Part shown: positions 1-6,581 of the stretch, in pieces | Layout of the letters: every line of letters begins with the position of its first letter | Numbering within the stretch: the first letter of the stretch is position 1 | Assembly (NCBI GenBank): GCA_027080125.1 | Contig: JALWSW010000065.1 | Location: 1-7,703, forward strand | Length of the DNA: 7,703 nucleotides | Reading direction: 5' to 3' | Source: Campylobacterales bacterium | GTDB taxonomy: Bacteria; Campylobacterota_A; Desulfurellia; JAADFJ01 | Program-made: the position numbers and the translations under genes | Notes under the pieces: model-generated | The model's input: the letters and a program-made list of their open reading frames with translations, nothing else | Told to the model about the DNA's origin: nothing | Databases searched by the model: none

Positions 1-1249
1 CGCCATATTCAGGCAGCAGATATGAAATCTGATTAAACAGATCCGATGAATCGGTCCCCATAAAATGGCCTATAATCCGCCCTTTATAGCTGTATCCGGT
101 TTTGTATATATGATGGATATACCAAACCTCAGTCGTTCTTGCGTATTCAATCCGATAGCTTATGCGTTCTAATCCCAATATCCTCGGCAGATACAACCCA
201 CTTAGAAACGCCCAATGACTCGGCAAAATACCTGCCTGATCTTCTCCGTCAGCCTCTAAATAGAGTTGAACCGGCTGAAATTTGAACGGCAAAGTAATCT
301 TGATGTCACCGCCTGCTCTCTGGTCTCCCGCCTCTACTCCTGATACATTCTCACCCTTTCCGGTAAAGCTTTTTAACCATGTTTTCAGATTTGACGATCT
401 TCCTTTTCCTCCGAGCAAAGCGGTTCTTTCAATTCCGATTTCTAAAAACGGAGCCGGCTTAAAATCCAGTCTCAGACCCCAAAGATACGGCTTGGACACT
501 ACTCTGTTGCTGTCAAGCTTTCCCGCAAAGAATGTCGCCTTAAACAGTCCTAGATATTTTAAAAATCCCGGCAGAATAGCAGGAATCGGATTTGACAGTC
601 CAAAAGAGCTCAAGGCTTCCGGATTATCAGACAACAAAAGCGACCCGTTGCGCCCCGGTCCCCACCATCTTTTCATTTTTCCATAGCTGAAATCGGCTCC
701 GGCAAGATTAAAAACGGCATAGCCCTCATTGAGTGTCACTCTTTTTGATGAACCGTAAGCATGCAGTTCGGGATTAAGATAGAGAGAAAACCGCTTGTAT
801 CTTGCCTCCGAACTTATCCCAAGAGTTATATTTCCGCCCTTTTTATAGCTTTTTCCGTTATTATTATAATCAACCTTAGGGTTGTCCGAATCTTTGTAAA
901 CAAAGCGTGTATATAATGATTTTATCGGCTTGATAAAGTTTATGTCTTCCTTATATTCATCAAGCCTTTTCCCCAAATTATCGACAAGATCTTTTATAAA
1001 TCTACTGCTTTGTGCAGAATTCAGGTAAGCCTCATTGTAAAGTCTTATAGCATCATCTATGCTTATCGGTCTGCTATCAAGAAGTCCGCTTTTTATAACG
1101 CCTTCAGCTTCAAGCCGGTCGAAAATTTTATAGGAATAATCGCCAAGCGGAAGATAGTTTTGGGCTGCTGAATATCGATTAAAAACAGTGACAAATATGG
1201 TGCAAAAAATTATCGTTTTAAATATTTTAAACAACCTACTCATTTTCAT
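1..1249 (-). CDS. Capsule assembly Wzi family outer-membrane protein (C-terminus beyond window)
   Basis: The frame is open from an ATG at 1249 through the left edge, giving 416 visible residues; the stop lies outside the window. Residues 1-29 look like a signal peptide: a KMSRLFK basic start, a hydrophobic IIFCTIFVTVF core, and likely cleavage near SAAQ. Residues 38-52 (YSYKIFDRLEAEGVI) resemble the N-terminal segment common in Wzi-like proteins. The strongest family mark is WWGPGRNGSLLLS at residues 195-207, followed by a proline-rich segment. The rest alternates aromatic and polar residues, as expected of a beta-barrel. Wzi-family proteins sit in the outer membrane and help anchor or assemble surface polysaccharide. 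The start is 5 nt after the SLBB stop at 1255 and has no visible ribosome binding site, so translation probably depends on reinitiation from the upstream gene. A second in-frame ATG at 1243 is equally possible. Family assignment is fairly sure; the exact substrate is unknown. Confidence 0.82.
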   Translation of the reverse strand, partial: MKMSRLFKIFKTIIFCTIFVTVFNRYSAAQNYLPLGDYSYKIFDRLEAEGVIKSGLLDSRPISIDDAIRLYNEAYLNSAQSSRFIKDLVDNLGKRLDEYKEDINFIKPIKSLYTRFVYKDSDNPKVDYNNNGKSYKKGGNITLGISSEARYKRFSLYLNPELHAYGSSKRVTLNEGYAVFNLAGADFSYGKMKRWWGPGRNGSLLLSDNPEALSSFGLSNPIPAILPGFLKYLGLFKATFFAGKLDSNRVVSKPYLWGLRLDFKPAPFLEIGIERTALLGGKGRSSNLKTWLKSFTGKGENVSGVEAGDQRAGGDIKITLPFKFQPVQLYLEADGEDQAGILPSHWAFLSGLYLPRILGLERISYRIEYARTTEVWYIHHIYKTGYSYKGRIIGHFMGTDSSDLFNQISYLLPEYG

Positions 1250-1254
1250 TAAAA

Positions 1255-3822
1255 CTAAAACAGCGTCAGTATCTTTGCTGTGCCAGCAAGATTAAACAGT
1301 ATCTGGGCAATATCTTTTGTGGTTCTTAGCCATGGAGATTTTGCAAGCTTGTAGGGTACCACAACCGTATCTCCGGGTTCAAGATCGGCAACCGAACTGT
1401 TTTCCCATCTATGCAGTTTTTTGTTCCATCTGAAACTGTAGGAATTCTCATTAGCCCTTACCGCTTCTCCATCAGCCTTGATGATAAACACCGAATCGGT
1501 GTCTGCCTGTTTTGTATATCCACCGGTATGATCAATATAATATTGATAATCTTTATGAGCCTTATATAACAGTGTTTCCTGATTAAATACCGCTCCGACA
1601 ACACTTATTGTGTTTGGATTTTTTGGAATAAACAGGCTGTCACCGTTTTTAAGCACAATATCGGAAGCTGTGCCTTTCAATCTATTCGGATACGATATTC
1701 TTATAACAACTCTGCCCGTAGGTTTTGCCTTGCGAAGTGCCTGAAGAAACCTTCTTCTCTGCTCAACGGCAACCGAAGCAATCTTTGCCTCACCTGCCGT
1801 AGTAGCGGATGCAGCACTCGCTTCGCTGACCGTAAGCAATTCGGTCTGAAGCTTGTCAATTAGTCTGTTCAGATATTCTTTTTGAAGCTTTTTTACAGAT
1901 TCTCTTGTAAACACTGCTCCGGGCAAATAAGCCCTTTTTGTAAAACCTCCGGCGCGGCGGATCAGCGAAGAGAGATGTTCTCCATCCCTTATCGCGTATC
2001 TACCCGGATACATAACCTCACCACCAATTGTAACATATGCTGGCCTTTTCCATTTAGCCACATTTTTCACTATAAGATAATCGCCGTCTTTTAGAAGGAT
2101 GTTATCGGAGACAACTCCCTCGAGCGCTTTTTCAAGATTGATATCCAGAATAGAGGTAACCATACCACTTTGCTTCGGAATTCTTCGCGTCAGCTCTGCA
2201 TCTTCCAGATTCGCGTATCTTTTCAATCCACCGGCAAGTTTTACAAGATCAGATACACGCATATTTGGCAAATAGATATATCTGCCCGGATTGTTTACGG
2301 CTCCTGATATCTGGACCGTTTTTTTCGGCATAACACTCCATTTGTTAAACACCATAATTGTATCATACGGTTTAAGCAAAAGATTATCTTCTGATTTATG
2401 ATCAATAAGTAAACCTCTTAGGCTGAAACTTCTGTATTCATAATGATTATCGGCTGGTATTAGCCGTTTGATGATAGCATAATCCATCAATGTATCAGGC
2501 AGAAGATCGTCAGTAGAATGCAGAATATCCGATACTCTCATCTTTGGTTTCCACTGGTAGCTGCCGGGCCTGAATACATTTCCCTCAAGTTTTACGCTGT
2601 TGACAACGCGCGGCACAACCGAAAAAATCTTTACTATATCACCGTCTTTTAAGGCAAAGTCATTAAATTTTAATCTGTTTTGCGCAGGTATATCAAGAAC
2701 AACCTGAAGATTATGGTTTTGTATTCTTTCTACCTGAATCTTTTTCTCCCATGCAGTAGGCAGCAAGCCGCCTGCAAGTTTAATAAGCTGACCAAGTGTT
2801 CTTTTTTTCTTCAGTTCGTATATTGCTGGTCGTTTTACAAAGCCAGCAACTCCTACAAGCGGACCGGATAGCGGCACAAAGACGATATCGCCGTTGTGAA
2901 GTATAAGGTCATTGGCTTTATCACCTTTCATCAGGAGATTATACAGATCCAGTCTGCTGATAACTTTGCCCTTTCTTTTGAGCTCTATATCTCTCATACT
3001 TCCTATGCCGTTTGGACCGCCAGCTGCCATAAGCGCATCGAGTATGGTTGACATGGCTGTAAGATTAACCGGACCCGGCGATCTTACCTCACCCAAAACG
3101 AACACCTGAATCTGGCGCAGTCTTCCCAGCGTGATTGCAACATTTGTTCCTGTAATCCGTTTTGCCTGGCTTGCAAGAAATGCTTTCATTTTGCCATATT
3201 TCATTCCTGCCACGGTCAACGGACCTATTTGCGGAAAAAGTATTCTGCCGTCTTGTGCCACCTTCATCGTATATTGCGTGTTGATTCTGCCCCACAAAAG
3301 CGCTTCAATCTCATCACCCGGACCTATCACATAATCATTCGAAACAGGCTGAGCAGGAAGCGGTTTGACAAACCGTCTCTCAAAAAGATTGTATCCAAAC
3401 GGTCTCAATTTTTCATTGACCCTAAGTGCCCCCGATTTTATATGCAGGTTTCTTTGATAGACAGAATTGATATTAATATTCTTTTTTCGTTCGGAGGATT
3501 TGTTCCGAACCGTTTGAGATTTTTCGGTTTGAGCGTTTTCCTGATTAGGAAAACCGCTTTTCAGCTTTGATTTTATCTGATTGATAACATAAGGGGTCAG
3601 TCCGCCGCCTGATTGTATTTGCTGCTTTATGGCCTCTTGCTGGGCAGGGCTCAGCTGCTTTGCGGCGGCGGCTGCGGCTGCCGGAGTTATACCCTGAGGA
3701 AGTTCTGTAATAGCCGAACTGACATTAGAAGCGGAGGAACCGCCTAAGGGTTCTGCGAAAGCCACAGGCAACATAATTATCATAATAAAAACTACAGCCA
3801 TACTTCTTAAAATCATCCTCAT
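1255..3822 (-). CDS. Large SLBB-domain polysaccharide export protein (OPX, Wza-like role)
   Basis: This 855-residue protein probably forms the periplasmic/outer-membrane conduit for polysaccharide. Residues 1-23 are a signal peptide ending AFA, with no lipobox cysteine, unlike Wza. Residues 25-160 are a low-complexity Ala/Gln/Ser/Lys-rich linker with a seven-alanine run at 48-54. A Poly_export domain begins at YVIGPGDEIEALLWG (164-178) and runs to about 238. About six SLBB-like repeats follow, each opening with a V-x-G-x-V-x-x-P-G-type strand, near 239, 323, 410, 503, 597 and 740. The fifth is interrupted by a helical Ala/Gln-rich insert at about 640-700. The tail ends in an amphipathic helix (about 836-855). 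At 855 residues it is more than twice the roughly 380 of Wza and resembles the large SLBB exporters of WbfF/OtnA type. The ATG at 3822 overlaps the wzz TGA as ATGA, and GGAGGA at 3834-3829 lies 6 nt upstream, which fixes this start over the ATG at 3816. Confidence 0.9.
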   Translation of the reverse strand: MRMILRSMAVVFIMIIMLPVAFAEPLGGSSASNVSSAITELPQGITPAAAAAAAKQLSPAQQEAIKQQIQSGGGLTPYVINQIKSKLKSGFPNQENAQTEKSQTVRNKSSERKKNININSVYQRNLHIKSGALRVNEKLRPFGYNLFERRFVKPLPAQPVSNDYVIGPGDEIEALLWGRINTQYTMKVAQDGRILFPQIGPLTVAGMKYGKMKAFLASQAKRITGTNVAITLGRLRQIQVFVLGEVRSPGPVNLTAMSTILDALMAAGGPNGIGSMRDIELKRKGKVISRLDLYNLLMKGDKANDLILHNGDIVFVPLSGPLVGVAGFVKRPAIYELKKKRTLGQLIKLAGGLLPTAWEKKIQVERIQNHNLQVVLDIPAQNRLKFNDFALKDGDIVKIFSVVPRVVNSVKLEGNVFRPGSYQWKPKMRVSDILHSTDDLLPDTLMDYAIIKRLIPADNHYEYRSFSLRGLLIDHKSEDNLLLKPYDTIMVFNKWSVMPKKTVQISGAVNNPGRYIYLPNMRVSDLVKLAGGLKRYANLEDAELTRRIPKQSGMVTSILDINLEKALEGVVSDNILLKDGDYLIVKNVAKWKRPAYVTIGGEVMYPGRYAIRDGEHLSSLIRRAGGFTKRAYLPGAVFTRESVKKLQKEYLNRLIDKLQTELLTVSEASAASATTAGEAKIASVAVEQRRRFLQALRKAKPTGRVVIRISYPNRLKGTASDIVLKNGDSLFIPKNPNTISVVGAVFNQETLLYKAHKDYQYYIDHTGGYTKQADTDSVFIIKADGEAVRANENSYSFRWNKKLHRWENSSVADLEPGDTVVVPYKLAKSPWLRTTKDIAQILFNLAGTAKILTLF

Positions 3823-4823
3823 CGCTCTTCCTCCCCTGTTACCTGTTTCCTATCATCCATACCAACATTGCTACCAGAAATATCCGTTCTTTTCCTTGCA
3901 TTTTTGATAAATTCAACAAAAAACAGTATAAAGATGGATAATATCAAGGATGTGAGAAAAGCTACAACCACGATAAGTGTTCTTTTAGGTTTATACCGTT
4001 TTTCCGGTGAGTAAGGCGGATCAACAACCTTGAATGCAAAATTTTCGCTTACCTTTGCCGTTGTTATTGTTGCCATATTGCTGGCAATAAGTTTATATAA
4101 CGATTGTTGAATCGTAGGATCGGCCGTTTTAAGCAGCTCTTTTTCCAAAATTGCGTTCTTTTTCTTTGCTATACGAATCGCCTCGGCAGTCAGATGATTT
4201 TTGAGGGTAGCAATAATATCGCCTAACAATCTGTCCGCCATTTTGGGATCGGGATATTCTATACTCATATCGATGGTACCCAATTTTTTATCCTCGCTAA
4301 CATCGAATATCTCGCCCAAGGCTTTTATACCATCGTCCATATCGGGAGTCAGTTTGAGCTTTTTTGTGCTGGCGGAGTCTCCGCCGATTTTGGAGCGAAT
4401 TTTTGCAACAAAAATCGAAAACGCTGACGGCTTTTTCCATCGATTCTTTTTTTTATCCCAGTTTTTATAGAGCAGAATCGGCAAAAGATGATACTTTTCT
4501 ATCACCTCTTTTTTGAGTACATCGGATTTTAGAAGCGCCAATATTTCTACCGACCCTGCAGATGTGTGAGGCGAAATACCTGCAAGCGATGCAAGAGACC
4601 CGAGAGAACCAAGAGAACCAAATCTGGATGTATCCTGACCCACAGGCATTATCACCGTTTTGCTTTTGTAGATATTTGTCATAGTAAGTGAGAGTATCGC
4701 CACAACAACAGTTATGCCTACCGTAAAGGAAATTACAAATTTTTTATATCGCGCTACCGTTTGCCACAGCTCAATTAAATCTATCTCATCCTCATCGTGA
4801 ATTGTTTTCTCGTACTCGTATAT
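3819..4823 (-). CDS. wzz: Wzz/chain-length determinant family protein, probable non-canonical start
   Basis: This is an inner-membrane polysaccharide co-polymerase that sets polymer length. The frame is open from 4838 to the TGA at 3821-3819. The family N-terminus DEIDLIELWQTV, followed by a hydrophobic helix (about residues 29-48), lies upstream of the first NTG start able to give a usable protein (GTG at 4703). Starting at that GTG would cut transmembrane helix 1 in half. I therefore place the start at ATA 4823, 6 nt after AGGGGG, giving 334 residues. A periplasmic domain (about 49-268) follows and includes a GSLGSLGSLASL repeat at about 69-80. The proline-rich motif DPPYSPEKRYKPK (268-280) precedes helix 2 (about 282-306). 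The cytoplasmic tail of about 27 residues is short and has no Walker motifs, so no tyrosine-kinase domain is fused. It is the first gene of the export operon and overlaps the SLBB gene by 4 nt. The family is confident; the exact start is not. Confidence 0.85.
   Translation of the reverse strand: MYEYEKTIHDEDEIDLIELWQTVARYKKFVISFTVGITVVVAILSLTMTNIYKSKTVIMPVGQDTSRFGSLGSLGSLASLAGISPHTSAGSVEILALLKSDVLKKEVIEKYHLLPILLYKNWDKKKNRWKKPSAFSIFVAKIRSKIGGDSASTKKLKLTPDMDDGIKALGEIFDVSEDKKLGTIDMSIEYPDPKMADRLLGDIIATLKNHLTAEAIRIAKKKNAILEKELLKTADPTIQQSLYKLIASNMATITTAKVSENFAFKVVDPPYSPEKRYKPKRTLIVVVAFLTSLILSIFILFFVEFIKNARKRTDISGSNVGMDDRKQVTGEEER
3829..3834 (-). promoter_or_regulatory. Ribosome binding site of the SLBB exporter gene
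   Basis: GGAGGA on the minus strand lies inside the last codons of wzz, 6 nt before the ATG at 3822. The start codon overlaps the wzz stop as ATGA. The gene therefore has both its own strong site and the geometry for translational coupling to wzz. Confidence 0.7.
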
Positions 4824-4829
4824 GATACA

Positions 4830-4835
4830 CCCCCT
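4830..4835 (-). promoter_or_regulatory. Ribosome binding site of wzz (decides the start)
   Basis: AGGGGG on the minus strand sits 6 nt before ATA (4823-4821) and 3 nt before ATC (4826-4824), both in the wzz frame. No ATG, GTG or TTG in the wzz frame lies at a usable distance. A GTG at 4830-4828 is out of frame and directly abuts the site. Confidence 0.6.
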
Positions 4836-4854
4836 GGCTCACTATTTCCGATTT

Positions 4855-4882
4855 ATTGTGCAGAATAACGCTCTTTTGTCAA
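4855..4882 (-). promoter_or_regulatory. Sigma70-type promoter of the wzz-SLBB-wzi operon
   Basis: On the minus strand a perfect TTGACA (4882-4877) is followed after 16 bp by CACAAT (4860-4855), which matches TATAAT at four of six positions. The expected transcription start near 4848 leaves a leader of only about 25 nt before the proposed wzz start. That leaves no room for a start codon farther upstream. Confidence 0.7.
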
Positions 4883-4886
4883 CTAA

Positions 4887-4926
4887 GATTCTGATACATT
4901 CCGATTGAAAGTTTTGATTGCGATAC
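4887..4926. repeat. Pair of near-identical 11-bp direct repeats between the divergent promoters
   Basis: GATTCTGATAC (4887-4897) and GATTGCGATAC (4916-4926) match at 9 of 11 positions and start 29 bp apart. A third, shorter GATTGA lies between them at 4903-4908. The cluster lies just upstream of the wzz -35 box and about 15 bp upstream of the likely rml -35 region, a sensible place for a shared regulator to bind. The function is inferred, and chance similarity is possible. Confidence 0.3.
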
Positions 4927-4940
4927 CAGGAAAGTGCGGG

Positions 4941-4969
4941 TAGAAATTAATGCAAAAAGTTTGTATAAT
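4941..4969 (+). promoter_or_regulatory. Putative promoter of the leader ORF-rmlA-rmlC operon
   Basis: A perfect TATAAT at 4964-4969 is preceded, 17 bp away, by TAGAAA (4941-4946), a weak -35 box matching TTGACA at four of six positions. Transcription would start near 4976, about 20 nt before the leader ORF start at 4998. The weak -35 suggests possible activator dependence, but that is inference. Confidence 0.55.
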
Positions 4970-4997
4970 CTGCAACAGATAATTTAGGAGGGAATAT

Positions 4998-5060
4998 ATG
5001 ATATCAATTGCCAATTACCGTTTATCGGCTTCATTCGGTAAACAAGAACCTGAAGAATGA
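4998..5060 (+). CDS. 20-residue leader ORF translationally coupled to rmlA
   Basis: This short ORF encodes MISIANYRLSASFGKQEPEE. Its ribosome binding site is the best on the plus strand: AGGAGGG at 4986-4992, 5 nt before the ATG. Its TGA (5058-5060) overlaps the rmlA ATG (5057-5059) as ATGA. rmlA itself has only a GAAGA directly against its start codon, so ribosomes probably reach rmlA by finishing this ORF and reinitiating. I do not recognise the peptide. It has no signal peptide, no membrane segment, and no run of one amino acid as in classic attenuator leaders. It could be a regulatory leader peptide, a simple ribosome-loading device, or the surviving 5' end of a gene deleted next to rmlA. 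That it is translated is inferred from the site and spacing only. Confidence 0.55.
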   Translation: MISIANYRLSASFGKQEPEE

Positions 5061-5935
5061 AAGGTATAATTTTAGCCGGTGGCAACGGTACAAGATTATA
5101 TCCGGCTACGTTGCCTATAGTCAAACAGCTTTTGCCGATATACGATAAACCTATGATTTATTATCCTTTGTCCATATTGATGCTTTCCGGAATCAGAGAA
5201 ATTTTGATAATTTCCACCCCTAAAGATTTGCCTCGCTTTCAAGAGCTCTTTAAAGATGGCTCTCATCTGGGCTTGAGGTTGAGCTATATTGAGCAGCCCA
5301 AGCCAAACGGATTGGCAGAAGCTTTTATATTGGGCGATAATTTTGTAGGAAATGACAATGTGTGTCTGGTTTTGGGTGATAATATTTTTTATGGTCACGG
5401 ACTCTCTGAGATGCTTGAAAAGAGTGTTAATGTTGTAAAAAATGAGAATAAAGCTATTGTGTTCGGATATTATGTAAAAGATCCCAACAAATATGGTGTT
5501 GCCCAGTTTGACAAAAACGGTAATGTTATAGGCATAGAAGAAAAACCCGCAAATCCAAAGAGCAATTATGCAGTGACAGGTTTATATTTTTATCCAAATG
5601 ATGTTATTGAGATTGCCAAAAAAATAAAACCAAGCAAACGGGGAGAGTTGGAAATCACATCAGTAAACCAAGAGTATCTTGAACAAAAAAGATTGAAGGT
5701 TGAACTAATGGGGCGAGGCTATGCATGGCTTGACACTGGAACGCATGAAAATCTGATAGATGCCGCACGATTTATCCAAACTGTGGAATTGAGACAAGGG
5801 CTAAAGATTGGCTGTATTGAAGAGATTGCGTATTTGAACGGTTGGATAACAAAAGAAGCGCTTCTTGAGCGCGCCAAGCCTATGAAAAAGAATGCATACG
5901 GAAAGTATCTATTAAAGATTGCAGAAGAGGAATGA
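5057..5935 (+). CDS. rmlA: Glucose-1-phosphate thymidylyltransferase RmlA
   Basis: RmlA joins dTTP and glucose-1-phosphate to give dTDP-glucose and pyrophosphate, the first step of dTDP-L-rhamnose synthesis in the cytoplasm. At 292 residues it has the usual length. Visible motifs are the nucleotide-binding GGNGTRLYPAT (8-18), K23 and QLLPIYDKPMIYYPLS (24-39), the sugar-binding NGLAEAF (84-90), the metal-binding LVLGDNIFYGHG with D108 (104-115), IEEKP with E162/K163 (160-164), AVTGLYFY (172-179), and GRGYAWLDTGTHENL with D226 (219 onward). All expected catalytic positions appear intact. The start at 5057 puts the Gly-rich motif at the normal distance from the N-terminus. The gene overlaps the leader ORF by 4 nt, and its TGA (5933-5935) is 2 nt before the rmlC start chosen here. 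The product would feed a rhamnose-containing surface polysaccharide, consistent with the divergent export genes. Confidence 0.97.
   Translation: MKGIILAGGNGTRLYPATLPIVKQLLPIYDKPMIYYPLSILMLSGIREILIISTPKDLPRFQELFKDGSHLGLRLSYIEQPKPNGLAEAFILGDNFVGNDNVCLVLGDNIFYGHGLSEMLEKSVNVVKNENKAIVFGYYVKDPNKYGVAQFDKNGNVIGIEEKPANPKSNYAVTGLYFYPNDVIEIAKKIKPSKRGELEITSVNQEYLEQKRLKVELMGRGYAWLDTGTHENLIDAARFIQTVELRQGLKIGCIEEIAYLNGWITKEALLERAKPMKKNAYGKYLLKIAEEE
5926..5930 (+). promoter_or_regulatory. Ribosome binding site of rmlC (decides between two starts)
   Basis: AGAGG at 5926-5930 is only 1 nt from the ATG at 5932 but 7 nt from the in-frame ATG at 5938. The spacing favours 5938, which also gives the typical RmlC N-terminus MKFIKTKI. 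Confidence 0.5.
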
Positions 5936-5937
5936 GA

Positions 5938-6492
5938 ATGAAATTTATAAAAACCAAGATTTCCGATGTAGTAATTATTGAGCCAAAGCTGTTTGGAGAT
6001 AACAGAGGATATTTTATGGAAACCTTTCGAGCTGACAAACTGGAGGCGTTTTTAGGCTATAAAATAAACTTTTGTCAGGACAACGAAAGCAAAAGCAGAA
6101 AAGGCGTTTTAAGAGGACTTCATTATCAACTGCAGCCATTTACCCAAAGTAAACTGGTTAGAGTGATTAAAGGCAGTGTAATAGATGTTGCGGTAGATAT
6201 CAGAAAAGATTCTCCCACTTTTGGAAAATATGTTGCCGTAGAGCTCAGTGGTGAGAACAAAAAGCAGCTATTTATTCCGAAAGGGTTTGCACACGGGTTT
6301 TTGGTTACAAGCGACGAGGCTATATTCACCTATAAGGTAGATGCTTATTATGCACCCGAATATGAAAGAAGTATTCGTTTTGATGATCCGGATATCGGAA
6401 TCGATTGGAGCTTTCCAAAAGAGGAGATGCTGCTTTCGGAAAAGGACAAAAGCGCCCCTTTTTTAAGCGCTGATATGGGTTTGGTTTTATAG
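5938..6492 (+). CDS. rmlC: dTDP-4-dehydrorhamnose 3,5-epimerase RmlC
   Basis: RmlC epimerises dTDP-4-keto-6-deoxyglucose at C3 and C5, the third step of dTDP-L-rhamnose synthesis. The 184-residue product is a cupin of normal family length. Numbering from the ATG at 5938, visible motifs are FGDNRGYFMETF (19-30), the catalytic RGLHYQ with R59 and H62, K72 in SKLVRVIKGSV, DVAVDIRKDSPTFGKY (83-98), IPKGFAHGF with H119 (113-121), and Y132 in FTYK, the expected acid-side tyrosine. Near the C-terminus are DDPDIGIDW (149-157) and an LSEKD segment. All key residues look intact. An upstream in-frame ATG at 5932 overlaps the rmlA stop as ATGA and would add two residues. The gene is the last in its operon; rmlB and rmlD do not follow, and the next gene is convergent. 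Confidence 0.96.
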   Translation: MKFIKTKISDVVIIEPKLFGDNRGYFMETFRADKLEAFLGYKINFCQDNESKSRKGVLRGLHYQLQPFTQSKLVRVIKGSVIDVAVDIRKDSPTFGKYVAVELSGENKKQLFIPKGFAHGFLVTSDEAIFTYKVDAYYAPEYERSIRFDDPDIGIDWSFPKEEMLLSEKDKSAPFLSADMGLVL

Positions 6493-6497
6493 ACTGG

Positions 6498-6528
6498 ATT
6501 GCTTCACTCACTTGCGTTCGCTCGCAAT
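6498..6528. repeat. Small palindromic repeat just after rmlC
   Basis: ATTGC (6498-6502) pairs with GCAAT (6524-6528). An alternative inner stem, TTGCG (6512-6516) with CGCAA (6523-6527), has a six-base loop. The sequence between them is a run of TTC/ACTC/GTTCGCTC words. From memory this type of element, beginning GATTGCTTC and ending CGCAATG, recurs as a dispersed intergenic repeat in several bacterial genomes; only one copy is in the window. No T-run follows on the plus strand, so it is a weak candidate for an intrinsic terminator of rmlC. Confidence 0.5.
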
Positions 6529-6558
6529 GTTCCATGTTAAAAGTCAAGCGATTTTGCA

Positions 6559-6580
6559 ATCTTTTTCAAATCTTTTTCAA
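6559..6580. repeat. Two perfect tandem copies of an 11-bp unit
   Basis: ATCTTTTTCAA occurs at 6559-6569 and again immediately at 6570-6580. It is non-coding and lies in the convergent spacer. It may be a slippage duplication or the footprint of an insertion event. Its T-runs could also help end plus-strand transcription, but no strong hairpin directly precedes them. Confidence 0.7.
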
Positions 6581-6581
6581 C

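Noticed and set aside
282..686. Plus-strand 134-residue open frame
   Set aside because: It lies wholly antisense within the Wzi-family gene, whose frame carries clear family motifs; it has no convincing ribosome binding site and no recognisable domain.
3229..3570. Plus-strand 113-residue open frame
   Set aside because: It is antisense to the Poly_export region of the SLBB gene; its composition looks like a frame shadow.
3655..3690. GCG/GCT-rich tract that could be taken for a microsatellite or CRISPR-like repeat
   Set aside because: It encodes the alanine run of the SLBB protein with mixed codons; there are no spaced repeats, and no CRISPR array was seen anywhere in the window.
4201..4470. 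Plus-strand 89-residue open frame
   Set aside because: It is antisense to the wzz periplasmic domain, with no supporting start site or motif.
4792..4842. Alternative wzz start at GTG 4842 or GTG 4830
   Set aside because: Both are in a different frame that reaches TGA at 4794-4792. Only an indel or a frameshift would join them to wzz, and neither has a well-spaced ribosome binding site.
5096..5398. Minus-strand 100-residue open frame
   Set aside because: It is antisense to the N-terminal catalytic part of rmlA, which is certain.
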